DNA of 64,000 nt, taken from assembly GCF_004345245.1 (NCBI RefSeq), contig NZ_SLUQ01000006.1:310001-374000 (forward strand), written 5' to 3'. This document shows, in pieces, positions 1 to 8,047 of the stretch. Source of the DNA: Rhizobium sp. BK251. Its GTDB lineage: Bacteria; Pseudomonadota; Alphaproteobacteria; Rhizobiales; Rhizobiaceae. The stretch's first letter is position 1; every line of letters starts with the position of its first letter. The translations under genes were made by a program, and so were the position numbers. The notes beneath the pieces were generated by a model. It ran no database searches, was not told the DNA's origin, and saw only the letters and a program-made list of their open reading frames with translations.

Positions 1-276
1 CTCGTCGTGCAGTTCGGCCCGAACGGCGAAGTCCAGCAGAAGAAGGACTGGTCGAACGCGGAGGTCAACCAGCTCTCCGTCATCATGGAAACCTCGACCG
101 ACATGGCGCAGCGCAAGAAGGCCTTCGCCCGCATGCTCGAGATCTGCGAGCGCGAAGACCCGGCCTATCAGGTCCTGCACCAGAACGCCGTCTTCACCGG
201 CATGAAGTCCTCGCTGAAGTGGAAGGCCGCACCCGCTTTCGCAATGGATTTCCGCAGCAACAACTGGACCATGTAA
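1..276 (+). CDS. Peptide/opine-type ABC transporter substrate-binding protein, C-terminal fragment
   Basis: The window opens in frame inside this gene, and only the last 91 residues are present, ending at TAA. The segment resembles the C-terminal lobe of family-5 (Dpp/Opp) periplasmic binding proteins, including the short stretch near the end where an acidic helix (EICEREDPAYQVL) precedes the final strands. This assignment leans on context: two Opp-type ATPases and two Opp-type permeases follow in the same direction. The product should be periplasmic and deliver the ligand to the permeases encoded at 2381-4200. The signal peptide and ligand pocket are outside the window, so the substrate cannot be judged from this piece. 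Confidence 0.8.
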   Translation, partial: LVVQFGPNGEVQQKKDWSNAEVNQLSVIMETSTDMAQRKKAFARMLEICEREDPAYQVLHQNAVFTGMKSSLKWKAAPAFAMDFRSNNWTM

Positions 277-285
277 TTGTTGCCG

Positions 286-314
286 GGCCCGGCAGCTCTC
301 CCCATTGCCGGGCC
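286..314 (+). terminator. Intercistronic hairpin after the binding-protein gene
   Basis: GGCCCGGCA (286-294) pairs perfectly with TGCCGGGCC (306-314) around an 11-nt loop, starting 10 nt after the stop codon. There is no T-run. Such hairpins between a binding-protein gene and its transporter genes usually stabilise the upstream mRNA and lower downstream expression. The role here is inferred. Confidence 0.55.
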
Positions 315-385
315 TATCCCTTCCCGCAACCGCATCGGCGGGCCTAAGGGCCGGCCGCATCCAGGCATTGAAGAAGGTGGCCGCA

Positions 386-1384
386 ATGAGCTCCAATCTC
401 GTGGAACTGCGAAACCTGAAAGTCGCCTTCGACGGCGTTGAGGTGCTGCATGGCATCGATCTCGAAGTGAAACCGGGAGAAGCGCTGGGCCTGGTCGGCG
501 AATCCGGCTGCGGCAAGTCGGTCACCTGGCTCGCGGCGCTCGGCCTGCTGCCGGCAAAGGCGACGATCAGCGGTTCAGTCCGCCTGGATGATCGCGAGAT
601 CCGCGGCGGCTCGCGCAGCGTTCTGGAAAATGTCCGTGGCGGACGCATTGCCATGATCTTCCAGGATCCCTCCAGCTCGCTCAATCCCGTACTGAAGGTC
701 GGCCGGCAGATCAGCGAAGCCGTTGCTCTCCACCGCGGCATGGCTGCTGGCGCGGCGAAGTCGGAAGCGCTGAGGCTGATGGATCTGGTCGGCATTCCCG
801 ACGCACGCCGTCGGTTCGACCTCTATCCTCATGAATTTTCAGGCGGCCAGTGTCAGCGGCTGATGATCGCCATGGCGCTCGCCGGCCAACCCGACCTGCT
901 GATCGCCGACGAGCCAACCACGGCGCTCGATGCCACCATCCAGGCGCAGATCCTCGAGCTGCTCATCCGGCTGCGTGCCGAAACCGGCATGGCGACCGTC
1001 TTCATCAGCCACGACCTGGGTGCGGTATCGCAGATCTGCGAACGGGTCTGCGTCATGTATGCCGGCCGCATTGTCGAGCAAGGCAGCATCGAGCAATTGT
1101 TCTCCGAGCCGCGCCACCCCTATGCGCGTGGGCTGTTTGACGCGATTCCGCGGATCGACGGTCCGCGCAATCGGCTGATCCCTATTCCCGGTACCGTACC
1201 GAACCCGAAGCACCTGCCTGCGGGCTGTTCTTTTGCGCCGCGTTGCATGCGCGCCGAAGAAGGCTGCAGCCACGAGCGGCCGGCCCTGGAGGCGATCGCC
1301 GACGGCCGCGCGCTCGCCTGCTTCAACCCGGTACCGGCCAGCCAGGCCATGCCCGTCAAGGCAAAGATTTTGGAAGGCGTGTAG
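386..1384 (+). CDS. Peptide/opine-type ABC transporter ATP-binding protein (DppD/OppD-like)
   Basis: A 332-residue ATPase that would energise the permease pair encoded downstream, at the inner face of the cytoplasmic membrane. Walker A GESGCGKS is at about residues 38-45, the signature is FSGGQCQR, Walker B is LLIADEPTTALD and the H-loop is FISHD. After the ATPase domain comes the oligopeptide/dipeptide C-terminal extension with the cysteines C-SFAPR-C typical of DppD/OppD. I chose the ATG at 386, preceded by AAGGTGG, because the frame open from 305 adds 27 residues with no family resemblance. The stop overlaps the next start by one base (TAGTG), so the two ATPases are probably translationally coupled. 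Confidence 0.9.
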   Translation: MSSNLVELRNLKVAFDGVEVLHGIDLEVKPGEALGLVGESGCGKSVTWLAALGLLPAKATISGSVRLDDREIRGGSRSVLENVRGGRIAMIFQDPSSSLNPVLKVGRQISEAVALHRGMAAGAAKSEALRLMDLVGIPDARRRFDLYPHEFSGGQCQRLMIAMALAGQPDLLIADEPTTALDATIQAQILELLIRLRAETGMATVFISHDLGAVSQICERVCVMYAGRIVEQGSIEQLFSEPRHPYARGLFDAIPRIDGPRNRLIPIPGTVPNPKHLPAGCSFAPRCMRAEEGCSHERPALEAIADGRALACFNPVPASQAMPVKAKILEGV

Positions 1385-2370
1385 TGATTGCTCCCCTCAT
1401 CAAGGCCGAAGGGCTTGAGCGCGTCTACAAGCTGCGCCGAGGCCCATTTGGCAAGGCCGTTCCGGTCCGCGCTGTGGACGGCGTTTCCCTCGCCGTCATG
1501 CCCGGCGAAACGCTCGGCATCGTCGGCGAATCCGGCTCCGGCAAGTCGACCTTGGGACGCATGCTGCTCGGCATCGACCCGGCTCAATCCGGGGCGGTGA
1601 CCTTCGAGGGCAGCCGCATGCCCGCCCTTGGTACCGCGGAGTGGCGAGCGCTGCGGGCCAGGATGCAACTCGTCTACCAGGATCCGCTGGCCGCCCTCGA
1701 CCGCAGGCTCACGATCGCCGCCCAGATTCGCGAGCCCCTTGATATCCATGGCCTGTTGCCCAGGGACGCGCGTTCGGCTCGTGTCCAGGATTTGATGATT
1801 GGCGTCGGATTGCGCCGGGACCAGGCGGGCAGCTATCCGCATGAGCTCTCCGGCGGCCAGCGCCAGCGTGCGGTGATCGCAAGAGCGCTGGCAACAAGCC
1901 CGAAGCTTCTCGTCTGCGACGAACCGGTTTCGGCGCTCGACGTCTCGATCCAGGCGCAGGTGGTCAACATGCTGCGCGACCTGCAGGAAAAGAACCATAT
2001 CGCCATGATCTTCATCAGCCACGATCTGAAGGTCGTACGAAACATCGCAGACCGGGTCGCGGTGATGTATCTCGGACGGATCGTCGAGGAGGCCTCCTCG
2101 GACGTGATCTTCCAGGCGCCGAAGCATCCTTACACCAAAGCGCTGGTCTCGAGCGTTCCCGTGCCGGGCAAGCCGCTTACGGGACGCATGATCTTGCAGG
2201 GCGAGCCGCCCAACCCCGCCAACCGCCCCTCGGGCTGCGCGTTCCACCCTCGTTGCCCGCTTGCGGGCGACATCTGCCGCACCGCCTCGCCGGCCTTGCG
2301 CGAAATCGGCGAGGGACGCATGGCGGCTTGTCACATGGTTGAAGGCGCAGACGCGCCGATGGCCGCTTGA
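1384..2370 (+). CDS. Peptide/opine-type ABC transporter ATP-binding protein (DppF/OppF-like)
   Basis: A second ATPase of 328 residues, partner of the one encoded just upstream; Opp/Dpp importers normally use such a heterodimer. Visible motifs are Walker A GESGSGKS, signature LSGGQRQR, Walker B LLVCDEPVSALD and the Cys-containing C-terminal extension GCAFHPRCPLAGDIC. The GTG start at 1384 shares its G with the TAG stop of the preceding gene; upstream in-frame sequence belongs to the shadow of that gene. A 10-nt gap separates it from the permease gene, so all four transporter genes form one operon with the binding protein. Confidence 0.9.
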   Translation: MIAPLIKAEGLERVYKLRRGPFGKAVPVRAVDGVSLAVMPGETLGIVGESGSGKSTLGRMLLGIDPAQSGAVTFEGSRMPALGTAEWRALRARMQLVYQDPLAALDRRLTIAAQIREPLDIHGLLPRDARSARVQDLMIGVGLRRDQAGSYPHELSGGQRQRAVIARALATSPKLLVCDEPVSALDVSIQAQVVNMLRDLQEKNHIAMIFISHDLKVVRNIADRVAVMYLGRIVEEASSDVIFQAPKHPYTKALVSSVPVPGKPLTGRMILQGEPPNPANRPSGCAFHPRCPLAGDICRTASPALREIGEGRMAACHMVEGADAPMAA

Positions 2371-2380
2371 GGATGCCGCG

Positions 2381-3295
2381 ATGATCAGTTTCGTTCTCAC
2401 GCGCCTGCTTCGCGCTGCCATTACCATCCTCGCCGTTGTCACATTCGCCTTCGTCGTCCTGCGCATGTCCGGCGATCCGGCCCAGGTCATGCTCGGCCCG
2501 GACGTCCCGCAGGAAGCCATCGATGCCTTTCGCCGGGCCTGGGGCCTCGACCAGCCGCTCTGGATCCAGTACCTCGCCTATCTCAAGTCCATCTTCAGCG
2601 GCGACTTCGGCGTCTCCATGCGTGACAAGGCATCGGCCATGCATCTCGTGCTGGAGCGGATACCGGCGACCCTGCAGCTGACGATCCCCGCGCTCTTGCT
2701 GAAGCTGGTGATCGGTATTCCCGCAGGCGTCTACGCTGCGCTGCACCGCCAGAGTTCGATCGATCGCGGGGTGATCCTCCTCGCCATCCTCGGCTTTACG
2801 ATCCCGTCCTTCGTCATGGGACTGCTGCTTGTCCTGGTCTTCTCGGTGATCCTCGGCGTGCTTCCCTCCGGCGGGCAGGACACATGGATGCACGGCATAC
2901 TGCCGACCATTACCATGAGTATCGGCGGGATCGGCATTCTCGCGCGCTTCTCGCGCAGCGCCATGATCGAGGTGATGGGCCAACACTATATCCGCACCGC
3001 CTCCGCCAAGGGGCTGAAATGGCACGACGTGGTCTGGCGCCATGCCCTACCGAATGCCGCCGTTCCGATCATCACCATCGTCGGTTTCATGGTCGGCACG
3101 CTGATTGCCGGTGCGGTGGTGGTCGAATCGATCTTCTCCTGGCCCGGCATCGGCCGCCTCCTGGTCGTTTCCGTGACCAACCGCGACCTCGCCGTCGTGC
3201 AGTGCATCCTGCTGATGATCGCGGCGACCATGGTGGTCTCCAACCTCGTCGTGGACCTGCTTTACGGCTGGCTCGATCCCCGGCTTCGCGCCTAG
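2381..3295 (+). CDS. ABC transporter permease, DppB/OppB type
   Basis: A 304-residue inner-membrane permease. It begins with the family's N-terminal membrane helix (LTRLLRAAITILAVVTFAFV), has a periplasmic loop with the usual GDPAQVMLGPD and WGLDQPLW segments, and about five further hydrophobic helices. The EAA-like coupling loop reads HYIRTASAKGL, the standard Opp/Dpp form. Length fits the family (about 305-335). The ATG at 2381 is preferred because upstream in-frame sequence overlaps the preceding ATPase gene. It pairs with the DppC-type permease that follows after 23 nt. Confidence 0.9.
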   Translation: MISFVLTRLLRAAITILAVVTFAFVVLRMSGDPAQVMLGPDVPQEAIDAFRRAWGLDQPLWIQYLAYLKSIFSGDFGVSMRDKASAMHLVLERIPATLQLTIPALLLKLVIGIPAGVYAALHRQSSIDRGVILLAILGFTIPSFVMGLLLVLVFSVILGVLPSGGQDTWMHGILPTITMSIGGIGILARFSRSAMIEVMGQHYIRTASAKGLKWHDVVWRHALPNAAVPIITIVGFMVGTLIAGAVVVESIFSWPGIGRLLVVSVTNRDLAVVQCILLMIAATMVVSNLVVDLLYGWLDPRLRA

Positions 3296-3318
3296 GCTGC
3301 ATATTGAGGAGAGAGACG

Positions 3319-4200
3319 ATGGTCTCCGTAGATACGATAAAGGCGCATACGGCGCCGAGCTTTCCCCAACGTCTGGTCTCGCTGCTGCGCCGACACGTGC
3401 CGATCTCCGTCGGGCTAGGCATCCTGTGGCTCGCGGCCATGGTGTTCATCGCCTGCTTTGCAGATCAGCTGCGCCCCTATGGCATTACAGCGATGGACCT
3501 TACCAACCGGCTGGCCGCGCCCGGCAATGCAAAGCACTGGCTCGGAACCGACGAGCTGGGTCGCGACGTGCTCGCGCGCCTGCTACAGTCCATCCGCGTA
3601 TCGCTGGTGATCGCCTTCGGCGCGACGATCCTGTCGGCGGTCTTCGGCACAGCGCTCGGCTTTGCGGCCGCCAAATTCCGGGGCGCTGTCGAACACCTCG
3701 TCCTCGTGCTCGCCGATTTCCAGGCGGCCTTGCCCTTTCTCATCATGTCGCTCGCGGTCCTCGCCTTCTTCGGCTCCTCGATGCTGCTGCTGGTCTGCCT
3801 GATGGGCTTCTACGGGTGGGAACGCTATGCGCGCATCGCCCGCGGCCTGGCGATTTCCGCAAGCGCGCAGGGTTATGCCGCAGCCGTCGTGCAGCTCGGC
3901 GCGACACCTGCGAGGGTCTACTTCCATCATATCCTGCCGAACGTCGCCTCCACGCTCATCGTCTCGATGACGCTGACCTTCCCGGAAATCATCCTCATGG
4001 AGAGCAGCCTGTCCTTTCTCGGTCTCGGCGTGCAGCCTCCGGAGACCAGCCTCGGCAACATGGTCGGCTTCGGTCGTGAATACCTCACCCGCGCTCCGTG
4101 GATCATGCTTGCCCCCTCCCTGGTGATCATGCTGACCACCCTTTCTATTTCGCTCGTTGGCGACTGGCTGCGCGACAAGCTCGATCCGACGGTTCGCTAA
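3319..4200 (+). CDS. ABC transporter permease, DppC/OppC type
   Basis: A 293-residue inner-membrane permease forming the heterodimeric channel with the DppB-type protein. It has an N-terminal cytosolic stretch, a first helix (ISVGLGILWLAAMVFIACF), then the characteristic NRLAAPGNAKHWLGTDELGRDV segment of DppC/OppC (split here only by my reading, not in the protein), and the C-terminal core helices ending in LVGDWLRDKLDP, the usual family ending. The start at 3319 follows a strong GAGGAGAGAG ribosome-binding site. It is the last transporter gene of the operon; the phosphodiesterase gene begins 30 nt later. Confidence 0.9.
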   Translation: MVSVDTIKAHTAPSFPQRLVSLLRRHVPISVGLGILWLAAMVFIACFADQLRPYGITAMDLTNRLAAPGNAKHWLGTDELGRDVLARLLQSIRVSLVIAFGATILSAVFGTALGFAAAKFRGAVEHLVLVLADFQAALPFLIMSLAVLAFFGSSMLLLVCLMGFYGWERYARIARGLAISASAQGYAAAVVQLGATPARVYFHHILPNVASTLIVSMTLTFPEIILMESSLSFLGLGVQPPETSLGNMVGFGREYLTRAPWIMLAPSLVIMLTTLSISLVGDWLRDKLDPTVR

Positions 4201-4230
4201 GTTCCAATTGACTACTCACAGGATACGCCC

Positions 4231-4980
4231 ATGACATTGATCACCGGCCACCGCGGCGCCCGGAACCTCTGGCCCGAAAACTCTCTTACCGGCTTTCGCA
4301 ACGTCCTCGCGCTGGGCGTCGACGCCGTCGAATTCGACGTCCATCTGACGGATGCCGGCGAACTCGTCGTCATTCATGACGCAACGCTTGACCGCACGAC
4401 GGACGACGAAGGCCCGGTGCGGGCGCTCACGCCCGAAGCTCGGCAACGCGTCAGGCTCAAGGGCAGCGACGAGACAATCCCGACCCTGGCCGAGGTGCTT
4501 GCGGCTCTCGTGCCGGCAAAGGACCTGCCCTTGCACGTAGAGATCAAGAGCGACGAGACTACGACGCCCTATTCGGGAATCGTCGAGAAGGTGGCCGCAG
4601 AACTCAGCCAATTTGGCCTTGCCGAACGGAGCTACCTCACCTCCTTCGATACCTCGGTACTCGACGACTGCCGCCGCCATGCGCCCGATATCGCCCGCCT
4701 CGTCTCCGTCAACGCAGCCTGGGCGGAGACGCAGGGCGGGTTGAAGCAGTTCCTCACGCAGGTCGACGGTCTCGTCGAGGTCGTTGCGATCCACCACGAG
4801 CTGATGGAGGCCGAGTGGGACCTGATCACCGACCGCCTGCCGCTCGATCGGCTCTGCGTCTGGACGCTGAACGACGAGGCACTGATACGCCGTTGGCTTG
4901 AGCGAGGCATCGGTCATCTCACCTCTGATAGCCCCGACCTCGCGCTCAGGCTGCGAGCCGAAGCCGCCGGCAGCGCCTGA
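4231..4980 (+). CDS. Glycerophosphodiester phosphodiesterase family protein (UgpQ/AccF-like)
   Basis: A 249-residue GDPD-fold enzyme, about the length of E. coli UgpQ, expected to hydrolyse a phosphodiester to an alcohol or sugar plus a phosphate ester. The N-terminal catalytic motif GHRGARNLWPENS, the metal-binding EFDVHLT and the VIHD motif are all present, and the C-terminal WTLNDEAL and LTSDSPD blocks match the family. There is no signal peptide, so it should act in the cytoplasm on imported substrate. Its position directly after an Opp-type transporter mirrors agrocinopine operons, where AccF is a GDPD-family phosphodiesterase. The enzyme class is firm; the substrate is inference. Confidence 0.9.
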   Translation: MTLITGHRGARNLWPENSLTGFRNVLALGVDAVEFDVHLTDAGELVVIHDATLDRTTDDEGPVRALTPEARQRVRLKGSDETIPTLAEVLAALVPAKDLPLHVEIKSDETTTPYSGIVEKVAAELSQFGLAERSYLTSFDTSVLDDCRRHAPDIARLVSVNAAWAETQGGLKQFLTQVDGLVEVVAIHHELMEAEWDLITDRLPLDRLCVWTLNDEALIRRWLERGIGHLTSDSPDLALRLRAEAAGSA

Positions 4981-5009
4981 GCCTTAGATAAACAGTGCTG
5001 GAGATCAAC

Positions 5010-5927
5010 ATGAGCAACATCATCGCAACCGGCTTCAACTCGGGCTCGGACGACGGCGAGCTGGAAAGCCTCGAAGTGGACCTGCGCCGGCTCGCCGATA
5101 TCGGCGTCGACACGGTCGAACTCGGCCTTACCACCATCGACCTCATCGCGGGCGGCCGCGTGATCAAGGAACGCGCCGAGCGGCTCGTTGCCCTGACGCG
5201 GCAGTTCGACTTCCGCTACACAGTGCACGGCCTCGTTTCTTCGAACTTCATGGACCCGGCTACCTGCCGCTACCAGCTCGACGCAGCCAAGGCGCTCATC
5301 GAGGTCTGCGACCGGATCGATGCCCGCATCATCGTTCAGCACGGCGGTTGCCTTCGCGCCGACCAGATCTCCGAGCGTGCAGGCGCCGACCAGCGCGAGC
5401 GCGAAGCGCTGTTCGAACTCGCGGAATTCGCCAGGCCGTACGACGTACGCATCGCGCTCGAAAACATCTTCACCACGGAGCCCGGTCAATACCGCCAGAC
5501 GCCCGCGGAAGTCGCCGAGACCGTCAAGGCTCTCGATCATCCGAACGTCGTGGCGCTGATCGACTTCAGCCATGCCTATATCGAATCGACCTATCGCGGC
5601 CTCAACTTCCGCGAACAGATCCGTGCCATGGCGCCGGTCACCGGCCACCTGCACGTCCATGATTCCTTCGGTCGCCCGCAGGGCTCCTACGAAGCCTTCT
5701 ATCCGCAGGAAAATACCGCGATGGGCATCGGGGACCTGCACATGCCGCTCGGCTGGGGCGATATAGACTGGGAGGATATTTTCAGCGAGCTGGAATTCCT
5801 TCCGGGCACGGTCCTGATGATGGAAATTGGCTTGCGCTACCGCAACGAGCAATCGGAGAGCCTGGATCGCGCCAGGAAGCTGATGGCCCTCAACGGGCGC
5901 GATGCACCGGTCGGGTCACGGCGATAG
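5010..5927 (+). CDS. Sugar phosphate isomerase/epimerase (AP endonuclease 2-type TIM barrel)
   Basis: A 305-residue protein of the xylose-isomerase-like TIM barrel family. Conserved pieces visible in order are the QHGG strand, IALENIF with the metal-ligand Glu, IDFSHAY with Asp and His ligands, HLHVHDS and a late MMEIGLRY. These proteins isomerise or epimerise sugars, ketoses or inositol derivatives using a divalent metal. I chose ATG 5010, preceded by CTGGAG, over the GTG at 4995. It lies 29 nt after the phosphodiesterase gene in the same direction, which suggests it processes the sugar or polyol half released from the phosphodiester. The actual reaction is unknown. Confidence 0.8.
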   Translation: MSNIIATGFNSGSDDGELESLEVDLRRLADIGVDTVELGLTTIDLIAGGRVIKERAERLVALTRQFDFRYTVHGLVSSNFMDPATCRYQLDAAKALIEVCDRIDARIIVQHGGCLRADQISERAGADQREREALFELAEFARPYDVRIALENIFTTEPGQYRQTPAEVAETVKALDHPNVVALIDFSHAYIESTYRGLNFREQIRAMAPVTGHLHVHDSFGRPQGSYEAFYPQENTAMGIGDLHMPLGWGDIDWEDIFSELEFLPGTVLMMEIGLRYRNEQSESLDRARKLMALNGRDAPVGSRR

Positions 5928-5970
5928 CCGCGCCTCACAGCGTGCGTTGACGGACTCGACTTTTCCGGAA

Positions 5971-6010
5971 GGCTAAAAGCTGACCAAACAGTCAGTTTTT
6001 AGCCTTTTTC
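5971..6010 (+). terminator. Rho-independent terminator of the first operon
   Basis: GGCTAAAAGCTGAC (5971-5984) pairs with GTCAGTTTTTAGCC (5991-6004), 14 bp with one G-T wobble, around the loop CAAACA, and is followed directly by TTTTTC. It lies about 45 nt after the isomerase gene and is a textbook intrinsic terminator for the plus-strand operon. Confidence 0.9.
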
Positions 6011-6083
6011 TATCGTCGAAAATCGGCCGAAGGCAGCAGTAGGATAGACAGGTCCCTGGTGACCGAGGTCAGTTATGCGGTGC

Positions 6084-6200
6084 CTACGAGTGCGGAAAAT
6101 TGTTCCAACCGGACGCGCGCGCAGTCGCGACCGCTATCTTCAATTCACGCCCAAGATAAAGGACGGCGAAGATCGCAACGATACTGATTATGTCCCACAT
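6084..6200 (-). CDS. Putative 38-residue single-span membrane protein
   Basis: A short frame begins MWDIISIVAIFAVLYLGREL: an N-terminal hydrophobic helix of about 16 residues followed by a basic, polar tail. The ATG at 6200 is preceded by GAGGGG at good spacing; a longer reading from the ATG at 6215 adds five residues but has a weaker site. Features typical of small membrane proteins are present, but there is no homologue I can name, and such a frame could be chance. It stands alone between the terminator of the preceding operon and a divergent or tail-to-tail neighbourhood. Confidence 0.4.
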   Translation of the reverse strand: MWDIISIVAIFAVLYLGRELKIAVATARASGWNNFPHS

Positions 6201-6452
6201 GCTGATGCCCCTCATAAGAATACTTTCTTGGAGACTTCGCATTGATGTGAAGCGGAAGTGTGTCCGGCGCGCGATGGCCGAAGCAGAACGCAAAATCAGC
6301 CGTCGTTGAACGCCACTTGCGACACCTTCCTGACACACAATATTCAGCTCGGACTTTTGTCCGGCTCGGCAGAGCCTCGGGCGCCGGCCCCGATGATGCC
6401 CGGATTGTCCTGCCAAGAGAGCGGATAGCCGGCCCCTTGGGCCGGAAGTCAC

Positions 6453-6956
6453 TCAGGTACGTCGCAGATTGATCTGGCTGGTAATCACATCGCGTCCCGA
6501 AGCCGGATCGTTGTCTGTCGTCGTCAACGTCATTCCGTCGTTGCCGATCTTCTGCAGCCGCAGACTGGCGGTGCGGTCTCCATTGATGACCCTCGGCCAG
6601 TGGATGGTTAGGCTGATGACGTTGCCGCGGCGACCGCCGGCCAAGCCGGCGACGTCACCGTCCGGTCCCACGTAGGTGCCACTGTACTGCGCGCCGTTGT
6701 GTTTCAGATCGGCGGCGATCGTGCGGGAAATGAGGATAAGGCCGCGGCAGGTGCCGTTGAGCAGCAAGGCGGCGCTGTCTGTGCGCGTACTGAATTTGCA
6801 ATTGACATTAACAGGCAATGCTTTGAGGCGAACCTTCACCAACCCGCTGCCCGTCCAACTGCCTTCCAGCGAGTCGAGAAACGACGCGTCGTCCGCCCGA
6901 GCCGCTCCCGCGGCGAAAAACGCGACGACGATAACCACATACCAGAAGATTTTCAT
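6453..6956 (-). CDS. Exported protein of unknown function
   Basis: A 167-residue protein with a clear signal peptide (MKIFWYVVIVVAFFAAGAARA, cleavage expected after ARA), so it should be periplasmic. The mature part starts with a small-domain motif, LDSLEGSWTGSGLVKVR, seen in lipocalin-like or heme-binding beta-barrel exported proteins, and continues as a beta-rich domain with a single pair of cysteines (CKF and TCRG). The start at 6956 follows GGAGGC; the longer frame from 6992 adds 12 residues upstream of the signal peptide. It is monocistronic. Function is unknown to me; a small beta-barrel ligand binder is a guess from shape. Confidence 0.75.
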   Translation of the reverse strand: MKIFWYVVIVVAFFAAGAARADDASFLDSLEGSWTGSGLVKVRLKALPVNVNCKFSTRTDSAALLLNGTCRGLILISRTIAADLKHNGAQYSGTYVGPDGDVAGLAGGRRGNVISLTIHWPRVINGDRTASLRLQKIGNDGMTLTTTDNDPASGRDVITSQINLRRT

Positions 6957-7188
6957 GGGAATGCCTCCGGATGAGTAGGCACGCGAGATCAAGGTGATAT
7001 GCGAGGTGAGCTCGCGTCATCCTACCATGGTTCCTACGCGCTCGGTATCATTTAGGGCACAATGCTCCGATGCCCACCGGCGCGGTCGGCTAGCGGGCCG
7101 GCGCTCGCAGACCTTTCTGCTCTACTATTGAAGCGACCGCCGGGCCCCTTATTTCGGGAAGCGAAGTCCAAGTGAAAGGAGGAGAACC

Positions 7189-7398
7189 ATGTCCAAGTAT
7201 CACATTGGAGATCACGTCGCCTGGAACTCTGAAGCGGGATATGTCAGCGGCCATATCGTGGCGATTCACGAGCAGGATTTCACTTTCAGGGGCTACACCC
7301 ACCACGCCTCCAGCCAGGAGCCGCAGTATGAAATCAAGAGCGACAAGACCGATCATATAGCGGCCCACAAGGAGAGTGCGCTCTCCCGAAAGGCGTGA
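7189..7398 (+). CDS. DUF2945 (Tudor-like, hypervirulence-associated family) small protein
   Basis: A 69-residue cytoplasmic protein whose whole length matches the DUF2945 family: a short beta-barrel with GDHVAWNSEAGYVSGHI, the central FRGYTHHASSQEPQYEIKSD segment and a terminal HKESALS motif. The family is common in bacteria and fungi and has no established biochemical role, despite the fungal name. A very strong AAGGAGGAG site precedes the ATG. The stop codon overlaps the next start (GTGA), so it is coupled to the DUF488 gene. Confidence 0.85.
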   Translation: MSKYHIGDHVAWNSEAGYVSGHIVAIHEQDFTFRGYTHHASSQEPQYEIKSDKTDHIAAHKESALSRKA

Positions 7399-7964
7399 TC
7401 GTGCCGTTCTATTCAATCGGCCATTCCGACCGCCCGTTTGATGAGTTTCTGGAGATTCTCGAGGATGCCTCCATAAACCTGATCGTCGACGTCAGGGCGT
7501 TTCCGCGGTCAAGCAGCAATCCGGAATACAACATAGACATTCTTCCGATCGGCCTGAGCGCGCACGGCATTGCCTACGAGCATTGGTCCAGTCTCGGCGG
7601 ACGTCGGCACCGCCAACATGCCATACCGGATGAATGCAATGCGCTCTGGCACAATCGCAGCTTTCACAATTACGCTGACTATGCCTTGTCAGACGCCTTC
7701 CAGGCTTCCCTTGACGCTTTGATTGCGCGCGGAAACTCAAGCCGATTGGCGATGATGTGCTCGGAAGCGGTCTGGTGGCGCTGTCATCGGCGCATAATCA
7801 CCGACTATCTGATTTTACGGGGCCATGCCGTTTACCACCTCATGGGCGCTGGACGGATCGATCTGGCGACGCCGACCCCAGGCGCAGTTATTACACCGCA
7901 AGGGACGGTCGTTTATCCGCCGGCACCGGAAAAGCTGGCCAACGAGTCGCCGGAGGCCAGATGA
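7395..7964 (+). CDS. DUF488 family protein
   Basis: A 189-residue protein with the DUF488 pattern: FYSIGHSDRPFDEFLEIL at the start, LIVDVRAFPRSSSNPEYN, and the later SEAVWWRCHRRIITDYL block that carries the conserved Cys and His residues (C-S-E and C-H-R). These conserved residues suggest a metal-binding or enzymatic site, but the family has no defined reaction. The GTG at 7395 overlaps the TGA of the DUF2945 gene; a second GTG lies two codons later. The last 35 residues are a proline-rich tail with little conservation. Confidence 0.85.
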   Translation: MIVPFYSIGHSDRPFDEFLEILEDASINLIVDVRAFPRSSSNPEYNIDILPIGLSAHGIAYEHWSSLGGRRHRQHAIPDECNALWHNRSFHNYADYALSDAFQASLDALIARGNSSRLAMMCSEAVWWRCHRRIITDYLILRGHAVYHLMGAGRIDLATPTPGAVITPQGTVVYPPAPEKLANESPEAR

Positions 7965-8047
7965 CCATTCCGTCTGAGACCTTGGCGACGGCGCCTGCCA
8001 CAGCCGCCCGATCAGCCCCAGAGGAGCTGCGACTTGGCTCCTCGGTA

